Assembly: GCA_964422555.1 (NCBI GenBank)
Contig: CAYRBR010000095.1
Coordinates: forward strand, 1 to 5,431
DNA length: 5,431 nucleotides
DNA from: JAGLCW01 sp964422555
GTDB lineage: Bacteria > Caldisericota > Caldisericia > UBA6126
Direction: 5' to 3'
Shown one piece after another: positions 1 through 5,042 of this stretch. The stretch's first letter is position 1. Each line of letters starts with the position of its first letter. A model generated the notes under the pieces. The model was given only the letters and a program-made list of their open reading frames with translations. It ran no database searches and was not told the DNA's origin. Made by a program: the position numbers and the translations under genes.

Positions 1-558
1 TTAGAAGAAAGACTTACTGATGAACAGATTGAACAAAATGCTGAGAATCTAGTACGAGATTTCTTTACACTGGACGATTTAAAGAAGCTGGCTAAACCTA
101 GTGTATCTGAGCTGCTGGCATTTCCTTCTTTATACAACAACAAAGAAATTGTATTTATTGGGGAAGCGATTGGACAACCAATGTGCCGCAATGGATATTG
201 TTGGATTAATGTAATGGATGAAGAGGGGAACTCAATAGGCTGCTGGATGCCATCTGAGTTTGCTGACGATATCAAAATATATGGTCGCTATCGATACCGT
301 GGTGATACTCTCCTTGTGAAAGGTATTTACCATATTGCTAATGAAGCGCATGGTGGAGAAACTGAGATTGAAGTAAATGATTTAATTGTAGTTGAAAACG
401 GAGAGCATTATCCGCCAGAGTCTGTAGATATGGTGTTTGTTTACATTGTTATTGTCTTGTTTTTTGGAATCGTTGGACTGTTTATCTACAAGAAATATTA
501 TTGGGGAAAGAAGAATAATATTACTGCTGGAGGAATTTTCTTCGGAGATAAGAATTAG
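1..558 (+). CDS. Membrane-anchored protein with a probable OB-fold domain (5' end outside window)
   Basis: The frame is open from base 1 to the TAG at 556-558, giving 185 visible residues. The first internal ATG (181) has no ribosome-binding site and falls inside the domain, so the true start lies upstream of the window. Visible residues about 48-132 look like a small beta-barrel of OB-fold type: NNKEIVFIGEAIG, then a WINVMD strand, IGCWMP, YRGDTLLVKGIYH, and a HGGETEIEV ending. This resembles extracytoplasmic OB-like domains of bacterial proteins often annotated as DNA-binding or tRNA_anti-like, but the assignment is from pattern memory. A single hydrophobic helix at visible residues about 143-163 (MVFVYIVIVLFFGIVGLFIY) is followed by KKYYWGKK. 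By the positive-inside rule the short tail is cytoplasmic and the OB domain outside. The helical, acidic N-terminal part is not recognised. Function unknown. The gene ends tail to tail with the SPOUT gene, overlapping it by 4 nt. Confidence 0.8.
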   Translation, partial: LEERLTDEQIEQNAENLVRDFFTLDDLKKLAKPSVSELLAFPSLYNNKEIVFIGEAIGQPMCRNGYCWINVMDEEGNSIGCWMPSEFADDIKIYGRYRYRGDTLLVKGIYHIANEAHGGETEIEVNDLIVVENGEHYPPESVDMVFVYIVIVLFFGIVGLFIYKKYYWGKKNNITAGGIFFGDKN

Positions 559-1109
559 TTACCTTGAGCGGTTAGGTTATATAAGATAATCGCAACAGCA
601 GATCTTACGGAAAGGTGATTATAGGGGGTGGGACCATAAATGGGTTCTAACATATAATCTACTTTGTCGGTAATCGAATTCGCTAATCCCCATCCAGTTC
701 CGAAGAGCAACAAAACGGGCTGATCTTTAAAGTCGTTTTGGATCGTTGGATACTGAATGGCATGTGGGAATTTTCTTGCTGAAGTTCCAATCGTAACTAC
801 CTTTTTCCCTTCTCGATTTTCAATATCTTTTTTTGCATCCTCCCAAAAAGATACCGTTGTTACATGATCAAGTGCTTCTTTTCTGTTTTCATTGTATTCT
901 TTCCCATATCCATCTGCCCAAAAGTTTACTACTCTTTGTACTACCTGATGCTGTTTTTCAGCATGATTCACGATGTAAAAACTATGTACACCAAAGGTCG
1001 CACAGGAGCGTGCAATATCATGGATATCAAAAAGAGTAACAGAAGTAGTAACGATATTGTTATGTTTGTTTAAAACAGGAAAGTGGACTAAGGCAACGTT
1101 AAGGTTCAT
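555..1109 (-). CDS. SPOUT-class RNA methyltransferase (Methyltrn_RNA_4 / TM1570-like)
   Basis: The 184-residue protein is full length for a family of SAM-dependent knotted methyltransferases that commonly sits next to trmD. It opens with a VALVHFPVLNK strand followed by TTSVTLFDIHDIARSCATFGV, as in this family. The C-terminal trefoil-knot signature is clear: LLLFGTGWGL at residues 133-142 and YNHLSVRSAVAIIL at 163-176, which form the SAM-binding knot. The RNA target is not established for the family as far as I know; tRNA or rRNA is the natural guess from context. The ATG (1109-1107) overlaps the trmD stop in an ATGA arrangement, so translation is probably coupled to trmD. There is no Shine-Dalgarno sequence; a 7-bp hairpin occupies that place instead. 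The stop codon (TAA, 557-555) overlaps the stop of the convergent gene. Confidence 0.9.
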   Translation of the reverse strand: MNLNVALVHFPVLNKHNNIVTTSVTLFDIHDIARSCATFGVHSFYIVNHAEKQHQVVQRVVNFWADGYGKEYNENRKEALDHVTTVSFWEDAKKDIENREGKKVVTIGTSARKFPHAIQYPTIQNDFKDQPVLLLFGTGWGLANSITDKVDYMLEPIYGPTPYNHLSVRSAVAIILYNLTAQGN

Positions 1110-1873
1110 TTAGTAAATATTCTATTTACGGAGGAATTCATTTCAGTTTGGATAGTTCGAAGTTTTTTCAAGTCGGCTTTTGAAAGATTTTCTTTTCGAA
1201 GTAACTCGGGCTTTAAAAGCAGAGTCCACTTAAGGCTTTCAGTTCTTTTCCATTCCTCAATGTTCTTGTGGTGTCCCGATAAAAGAACATCGGGAACTGT
1301 TTCTTCATGGAATGTAGCGGGTCGGGTATAGTTGGGATGTTCAAGCAGTTGATCCTTTTCAAAACTTTCTTCCTGGGATGATAGGTTGTTACCAAGAACT
1401 CCTTCTATTAATCTAATAACTGCATCGGTTATTACAATGGAAGGTATTTCACCACCACCTAGAATAAAATTTCCAAGGGAGATGGGTAGATCAATATACG
1501 ATGAAATGCGATCGTCAATTCCTTCATAGTGCCCACATAAGAATACTATCTGTTTCTGTTTGGATAAGTAATGAGCCATTTCTTGCGTAAAAGGTCTCCC
1601 CTTTGGAGTTGGCAATATAACAGTTGAATAGGAAGACATGAGATCATTTTTTTCAAGAGCTTCAACAATTGGTTCCATTTTCATGACCATACCGGGGCCT
1701 CCCCCAAAGGGAGAATCATCAGTAGTACGGTGAAGATCATGCGTATAGTCACGTATATTGTGGATTTGGTATGAGACTATTTCCTTAGAAATAGATTTCC
1801 CCGGAATACTGTACTGAAAATAAGCATCTAGTATTCCGGGGAATGTTGTCAAATAGTGAAGAGCTGTTTTCAC
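1106..1873 (-). CDS. trmD: tRNA (guanine-N1-)-methyltransferase TrmD
   Basis: TrmD makes m1G at position 37 of tRNAs with a G36G37 anticodon loop, preventing +1 frameshifting; it acts as a homodimer with SAM bound in a deep knot. At 255 residues it is the usual length. Visible signatures are DDSPFGGGPGMVM (52-64), LPTPKGRPF (87-95), CGHYEGIDDRI (113-123), SLGNFILGGGEIP (132-144), the DAVIRLIEGVLG helix with Arg154 (150-161), HPNYTRP (179-185) and LLSGHHKNIEEW (197-208). Start is GTG at 1873, 8 nt after the ylqD stop, with only a weak purine stretch as ribosome site. It is chosen because LTTFPGI follows at the normal family distance. The lid loop is unusual: EESFEKDQLLEHP (168-180) has Glu where the catalytic Asp is expected, lacks the usual Gly and seems one residue longer. 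The first 97 nt of the gene hold three hairpins. Confidence 0.97.
   Translation of the reverse strand: MKTALHYLTTFPGILDAYFQYSIPGKSISKEIVSYQIHNIRDYTHDLHRTTDDSPFGGGPGMVMKMEPIVEALEKNDLMSSYSTVILPTPKGRPFTQEMAHYLSKQKQIVFLCGHYEGIDDRISSYIDLPISLGNFILGGGEIPSIVITDAVIRLIEGVLGNNLSSQEESFEKDQLLEHPNYTRPATFHEETVPDVLLSGHHKNIEEWKRTESLKWTLLLKPELLRKENLSKADLKKLRTIQTEMNSSVNRIFTK
1113..1129 (-). promoter_or_regulatory. Hairpin in place of the ribosome-binding site of the SPOUT gene
   Basis: A perfect 7-bp inverted repeat (GTAAATA, loop GAA, TATTTAC on the minus strand) ends 3 nt before the ATG at 1109. It lies in the last codons of trmD, where a Shine-Dalgarno sequence would be expected, and none is present. The stem is AT-rich with one G-C pair, so it is weak alone. 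Ribosomes finishing trmD would melt it, which fits translational coupling through the ATGA overlap. The repeat is seen; the regulatory meaning is inferred. Confidence 0.4.
1777..1873 (-). promoter_or_regulatory. Three consecutive hairpins at the 5' end of trmD mRNA
   Basis: Reading the trmD strand, three inverted repeats follow each other. The first pairs GTGAA (1873-1869) with TTCAC (1860-1856) and includes the GTG start codon itself (5 bp, 8-nt loop). The second is a perfect 14-bp repeat, 1843-1830 with 1810-1797 (core CCCCGGAATACT), with a 19-nt loop. The third pairs 1794-1788 with 1783-1777, 7 bp with a 4-nt loop, starting 2 nt after the second. No proper U-tract follows the second or third, so these are not typical terminators. 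The repeats are read directly; a role in controlling trmD translation or transcript stability is inference. They could also be chance within codons for FPGIL and SIPGK. Confidence 0.55.
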
Positions 1874-1881
1874 AGTAAATA

Positions 1882-2295
1882 CTATTCTTTAATGGATATT
1901 ACTACACCATCACGAACAGTGATTTCTCCAGGACTGAGTTTTTCCATAAGATTGTCTCCCTCCTGGATATCAACATAGCTATCTAGCTGAGTATAAGGAT
2001 AAATGGAACCTTCTTTGAGAGAAGCCATTTCCTTTAATTTTGCATCAATTTCTCGAATGCCAGCTTCTTGCTGTTGACGGTCGTGAGAAAGTTTTGCTCT
2101 AGCTGAATTTAAATCGGCTTGATTTAAGGAAGCTCCAACATTGAGAAGTAAGCGACTTTCCTCGGTTTTTATCTTGTCAATATTAGATTCAAATTCTTTT
2201 TTCAAAGTTTCTAGTTGCATTTTAAAACTTGCTTTGAAATTTTCAGTTACAATAGCCTTAACAACGATTTTTCGAGGAATTGTTAAACTACTCAC
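1882..2295 (-). CDS. ylqD: YlqD family protein
   Basis: The protein has 137 residues, close to Bacillus YlqD in size, and stands in the same place: directly after the KH-domain gene and before trmD. The N-terminus is a beta-type segment (LTIPRKIVVKAIVTENFK, 4-21). A long charged helical stretch, about 22-93, is predicted coiled coil (KMQLETLKKEFESNIDK, RAKLSHDRQQQEAGIREIDAKLKEM). A C-terminal small beta domain (YVDIQEGDNLMEKLSPGEITVRDGVVISI, 107-135) follows the family pattern. The cellular role of YlqD is not known; by context it probably serves ribosome or tRNA maturation. Start is GTG at 2295, only 2 nt beyond the khpA stop, with no convincing Shine-Dalgarno sequence, so re-initiation by ribosomes leaving khpA is likely. 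It is followed directly by trmD; the rimM gene normally between them is missing. Confidence 0.85.
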   Translation of the reverse strand: MSSLTIPRKIVVKAIVTENFKASFKMQLETLKKEFESNIDKIKTEESRLLLNVGASLNQADLNSARAKLSHDRQQQEAGIREIDAKLKEMASLKEGSIYPYTQLDSYVDIQEGDNLMEKLSPGEITVRDGVVISIKE

Positions 2296-2297
2296 TA

Positions 2298-2537
2298 TTA
2301 GTCTCTTACTGGGTTGATTATTGCGTTTTTACCAGTTTTGGCTGCAGCTGCACGGATTAAAAGACGAATAGCGTTGATATTTTTTCCGTTCTTTCCAATA
2401 AGTTTTCCTTTGTCAGATTCGTCTACTTTAATTTCATATGCAACTGTTTCTTCTAAATTGTCACCTGATTCTCTGACAACTACTGCATCAGGATTATCTA
2501 CTAATGTTTTTACGATTTCTTCAATTAAATCTTTCAT
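2298..2537 (-). CDS. khpA: KH-domain RNA-binding protein KhpA (YlqC)
   Basis: This is a single KH domain of 79 residues, normal for KhpA/YlqC. The RNA-binding GXXG loop is visible as IGKNGK (47-52), preceded by KVDESDKGKL and followed by the helix NINAIRLLIRAAAAKTGK (53-70). In other bacteria KhpA partners with KhpB (Jag/EloR) and binds many RNAs, affecting cell division and elongation; that role is family knowledge, not shown here. The N-terminal helix MKDLIEEIVKTLVDNPDAV is typical. The gene begins with ATG at 2537, 3 nt after the rpsP stop, and has a strong AAGGAGG site lying within the rpsP coding end. It sits in the classic rpsP-khpA-ylqD order. Confidence 0.95.
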   Translation of the reverse strand: MKDLIEEIVKTLVDNPDAVVVRESGDNLEETVAYEIKVDESDKGKLIGKNGKNINAIRLLIRAAAAKTGKNAIINPVRD

Positions 2538-2540
2538 TGG

Positions 2541-2822
2541 TTAGTCCTCCTTGTGAGATTTTGAGTCAATGTACTTGCTCCAAATCTTGGCGTGTTTTAA
2601 CAATGCTAAAGTTTTGTCGGTTGGTTGTGCACCCTTTCTTAACCAATCGAGCGTTTTTTCTTCATCGATCCGTACTTTGTTGTCTGCATCTTCTTCTAAT
2701 GGGCGGTAGGTGCCAAGCAAGTCAATGTAACTACTAACTGGGCTTCTACGTGAATCTTGAACTACAATACGGAAACAGGGTTTATGCGGTGCTCCTAGTC
2801 TCTTGAGTTTAATTTTAACCAC
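2541..2822 (-). CDS. rpsP: 30S ribosomal protein S16
   Basis: S16 binds 16S rRNA early in 30S assembly. The 93-residue protein shows the family pattern throughout: VKIKLKRLGAPHKPCFRIVVQDSR (2-25), LLGTYRPL (35-42), then TLDWLRKGAQPTDKTLALLKHAKIW (57-81) and a short charged tail. The start is GTG at 2822, supported by a good GAGAGGAG site (2838-2831) 8 nt upstream and by the conserved MVKI opening. A promoter stands 44-71 bases upstream of this start. The gene opens the translation operon rpsP-khpA-ylqD-trmD-SPOUT. The signal-recognition gene ffh, its upstream partner in Bacillus, is not here; a secreted protein gene and eno are instead. Confidence 0.97.
   Translation of the reverse strand: MVKIKLKRLGAPHKPCFRIVVQDSRRSPVSSYIDLLGTYRPLEEDADNKVRIDEEKTLDWLRKGAQPTDKTLALLKHAKIWSKYIDSKSHKED
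2546..2552 (-). promoter_or_regulatory. Strong Shine-Dalgarno of khpA inside the rpsP coding end
   Basis: The minus strand reads AAGGAGG 8 nt before the khpA ATG. The same bases encode the last Lys-Glu-Asp of S16. This fixes the khpA start and should give khpA independent strong initiation, unlike ylqD, trmD and the SPOUT gene. Confidence 0.85.
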
Positions 2823-2865
2823 TAAAAAATCTCCTCTCGAACATAAAAAATATCAAACTAGGGTA

Positions 2866-2893
2866 TTTATAAATAAAAAGGTTTTGAAGTCAA
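2866..2893 (-). promoter_or_regulatory. Sigma-70-type promoter of the rpsP operon
   Basis: On the minus strand TTGACT (2893-2888, 5 of 6 matches to the -35 consensus) is separated by 16 nt from TATAAA (2871-2866, 5 of 6 matches to -10). Transcription would start near 2859, giving a leader of about 35-40 nt to the rpsP GTG. It lies in the 82-nt gap after the DUF3472 stop. The gap contains no hairpin, so upstream transcripts could also read through. Confidence 0.7.
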
Positions 2894-2904
2894 ATTTCAG
2901 TCGA

Positions 2905-3696
2905 TTAATATTTGGATCCTGTCTTTATATACAGGTTTTCCTTTTCATGTGTAATATCGGTTTCTGAAGAACAAGCTTCCGTTACCCATATCTCTTTGTA
3001 AGGAAGTGTATGTTTGTCAATTATTGTCAGGGGTTCGAATAATACGGTACTTCGCGGCATTACATTGCAACCACCAATTGGACCGAAGTACTCAACGAAA
3101 TAAGATGACCAGGGATAGAATGTTCTCCATTCTTGATTTACTTCTATGAATCCTATTTCAAAAGTTTCGTTGCTGATTGATTCTGTTACTTCTGCGTGCC
3201 ACTCATTGAAGGAAGAGTTAGACCGTCTGTATACATGGAATGTATAGACAACTCCATTTTTCCAGTTAAATGGAACAACGCATGATAAACCATTTCCTGG
3301 TTCAATGGCTTTACTCACATAACCAGTGTAGTACGGTTCTGCTGATATTGCATCACAAATTGTGAATACAAAACCATTTCCTCCTACTCCCATGCATGAG
3401 CTTGTAGCTCCTACCCATCCAATATTACCCTCGTTAAAAACAAATTGAGTTCCCCAATAGTATTCTGTTACCTGATGTTTTGGGCAATTTAATTTCATTG
3501 AAAAAGAAAAAGAAGTTGGGTTTTCCCCAACTTCTTCCCAATCATGAATTGCGTAAACAAGTCTTCCAGGGGTGTACATATCGTCTTCTTCAGATGGTTG
3601 TGCATGAATGGTTTGGATAGGTGCGGGTATAACCAAAATTAGCAAAAGAACGATCGCTAGTAGTACTGGTCCACTGAATCTATGTAGTAAATTCAT
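2905..3696 (-). CDS. Secreted DUF3472-like protein
   Basis: The 263-residue protein begins with a clear Sec signal peptide: MNLLHR, then a hydrophobic core to about residue 28 and a likely cut after IHA (32), leaving an acidic mature N-terminus. The body matches my memory of the DUF3472 pattern: YYWGTQFVFNEGNIGWVGA (79-97), FTICDAISA (111-119), GNGLSCVVPFNWKNGVVYTFHVYR (134-157), EWHAEV (165-170), IGFIEV (181-186), YFVEYFGP (199-206) and a Cys-x-x-MP site (210-214). The family is probably a beta-sandwich, extracellular, of unknown function, possibly carbohydrate-related. Six Cys in the mature part could form disulfides. ATG at 3696 is 3 nt after the eno stop, without a clear Shine-Dalgarno; it is chosen because it gives a proper signal peptide. 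The location between eno and rpsP is unexpected, and a terminator-like hairpin lies inside the gene. Confidence 0.75.
   Translation of the reverse strand: MNLLHRFSGPVLLAIVLLLILVIPAPIQTIHAQPSEEDDMYTPGRLVYAIHDWEEVGENPTSFSFSMKLNCPKHQVTEYYWGTQFVFNEGNIGWVGATSSCMGVGGNGFVFTICDAISAEPYYTGYVSKAIEPGNGLSCVVPFNWKNGVVYTFHVYRRSNSSFNEWHAEVTESISNETFEIGFIEVNQEWRTFYPWSSYFVEYFGPIGGCNVMPRSTVLFEPLTIIDKHTLPYKEIWVTEACSSETDITHEKENLYIKTGSKY
3501..3536 (-). terminator. Intrinsic terminator-like hairpin inside the DUF3472 coding region
   Basis: On the minus strand AAGAAGTTGGG (3536-3526) and CCCAACTTCTT (3520-3510) form a perfect 11-bp stem (5 G-C pairs, all three loop-closing pairs G-C) around a GAAAA loop. The next nine bases are TTTCTTTTT (3509-3501). 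This has the full shape of a Rho-independent terminator pointing away from eno. On the plus strand no U-tract follows, so it is directional. It encodes residues 54-65 (EEVGENPTSFSF) of the DUF3472-like protein and stands about 160 nt beyond the eno stop. It may end part of the eno transcripts, above all when the short leader part of the second gene is not being translated. Confidence 0.65.
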
Positions 3697-3699
3697 TTG

Positions 3700-4962
3700 T
3701 TAGTGTTGAATTCCATATTTACTGAAACCATCAAGTTCTTCTTCAATACGTAGTAGCTGATTATACTTTTCAGTTCGTTCACTTCTACAAGGTGCTCCTG
3801 TTTTAATAAGACCACCACCAAGTGCAACTGCCAAATCGGCTATAAAAGTGTCCCCTGTTTCTCCGGATCTATGAGAGATAATAAAATCATACGAATGATT
3901 TTGTGCATATTGAACAGTTTGTAATGTTTCAGATAAAGAACCAATTTGATTTACTTTAATCAAAATACCATTTGCAATACCTTTTGAACTATGTTCTTTA
4001 AAGATATCTAAATTTGTAACAAAAACGTCATCACCAATTATTTTTACATCTTTGGTCATCTGTTGGGTAAATAAAATCCATCCATCTAAATCATCTTCTT
4101 CAAAAGGATCTTCAATTGAGTAGATTGGATAGTTTTTGATTAATTTCGAATAATAGTCAGAAAGCTTTTCAAAATTCATAGGTTCTTCTCCATGGATATG
4201 GTAAAGATTATCTTTGAAATAGCTATCTGCTGCACAGTCGAGTGCAATTGAAATTTGTTCTTTAGGAGAATATCCCGCTTTTGTGATTGCTTCTACCAAT
4301 ATATCAAGTGCTGCTTCATTCGAACTTATGTTTGGTGCGAATCCTCCTTCATCACCAATACCGGTAGATAAACCTTTTTCCTTCAAAATTTGTTTTAGAG
4401 TGTAATATGTTTCACACCCGGCTCTAAGACCTTCTCGGAAGGAATTAAAACCATGGGGGACAATCATAAATTCTTGAATATCAATGGTGTTGTCGGCATG
4501 TTTACCACCATTGATGATATTCATCATGGGAACAGGTATGGTATTACTACGAACGCCTCCTAAATATCTGTACAAAGGAACATGTAGCAGCGTAGAAGCA
4601 GCTCGTGCAATTGCTAATGATACGGCCAAAATCGCATTGGCTCCTAGTTTTTCTTTATTCTTTGTTCCATCTAGTTCCAACATAATGGAGTCTAACAGTT
4701 GCTGGTTTAGAACACTGTACCCCAATAATTCAGGTTCAATAATGGTTGTGATGTTATCAACGGCAGTTTGGACGCCTTTTCCATAAAAACGTTTGGAAGA
4801 GAGATCTCGTAACTCTAGAGCTTCCTTTTTACCTGTTGATGCTCCTGATGGTACAGCGGCTCTTGCCTTGATACCTGAAGAAAGAGTAACTTCGGCTTCA
4901 ACAGTTGGAAAACCTCGTGAATCGATAATTTCTCTGCCTTTGATTTCTTCAATTAAATCCAT
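3700..4962 (-). CDS. eno: Enolase (phosphopyruvate hydratase)
   Basis: Enolase interconverts 2-phosphoglycerate and phosphoenolpyruvate in glycolysis, in the cytoplasm, with two Mg2+ ions. The 420-residue protein is near the usual length and complete. Visible active-site elements include the mobile SGASTG loop (39-44), His155 in GGKHADN, Glu164, Glu205 of GDEGGFAP (acid/base partner), Mg ligands Asp242, Glu284 (SIEDPFEEDD) and Asp311 (GDDVFVT), catalytic Lys336 (ILIKVNQIG), SHRS (363-366) and Lys387. SGETGD (366-371) carries Gly370 where Glu is usual (SGETED); the catalytic residues are intact. The ATG at 4962 has a good AAGGAGT site (4975-4969) 6 nt upstream. The gene is divergent from trpS and heads the minus-strand block; the secreted protein gene begins 3 nt after its TAA. 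Confidence 0.98.
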   Translation of the reverse strand: MDLIEEIKGREIIDSRGFPTVEAEVTLSSGIKARAAVPSGASTGKKEALELRDLSSKRFYGKGVQTAVDNITTIIEPELLGYSVLNQQLLDSIMLELDGTKNKEKLGANAILAVSLAIARAASTLLHVPLYRYLGGVRSNTIPVPMMNIINGGKHADNTIDIQEFMIVPHGFNSFREGLRAGCETYYTLKQILKEKGLSTGIGDEGGFAPNISSNEAALDILVEAITKAGYSPKEQISIALDCAADSYFKDNLYHIHGEEPMNFEKLSDYYSKLIKNYPIYSIEDPFEEDDLDGWILFTQQMTKDVKIIGDDVFVTNLDIFKEHSSKGIANGILIKVNQIGSLSETLQTVQYAQNHSYDFIISHRSGETGDTFIADLAVALGGGLIKTGAPCRSERTEKYNQLLRIEEELDGFSKYGIQH

Positions 4963-5042
4963 AACTTTACTCCTTACTATGTTCTAGCTTTCATTGTAAA
5001 GTATAATAAACTATACATTGATTGTAATAGAGGAGTTTTAAT
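4963..5042. promoter_or_regulatory. Divergent eno / trpS promoter region
   Basis: This 80-bp AT-rich gap must hold the promoters of both genes. For trpS a perfect TATAAT lies at 5002-5007, but no good -35 is seen at 16-18 nt. For eno the minus strand offers TATACT (5005-5000, 5 of 6) with only a poor -35 (TTACAA, 5027-5022). The two -10 elements overlap, so the polymerases would compete. GTATA (5001-5005) and TATAC (5012-5016) form an inverted repeat over this spot. Ribosome sites are AGAGGAG (5029-5035) for trpS and AAGGAGT (4975-4969) for eno. The gap is too short for a T-box leader. Confidence 0.45.

Noticed and set aside
494..522. 9-bp inverted repeat (AATATTATT / AATAATATT, 11-nt loop) near the end of the OB-like gene.
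   Set aside because: The arms are A-T only and no U-tract follows on either strand; it falls in a Tyr/Asn-rich tail and is likely chance, not a terminator.
833..1073. Two plus-strand open frames of 68-69 codons opposite the SPOUT gene.
   Set aside because: Antisense shadows of a well-supported gene, with odd composition and no ribosome site.
2504..2737. Plus-strand open frames over rpsP and khpA.
   Set aside because: They lie opposite strongly conserved genes and encode no recognisable protein.
4484..4987. Plus-strand open frames of 64-100 codons within eno.
   Set aside because: Antisense shadows of enolase; the enolase frame is conserved along its whole length.
4963..5042. Possible T-box riboswitch before trpS.
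   Set aside because: The whole gap to eno is 80 nt, too short for a T-box, and no specifier stem or antiterminator element is seen.
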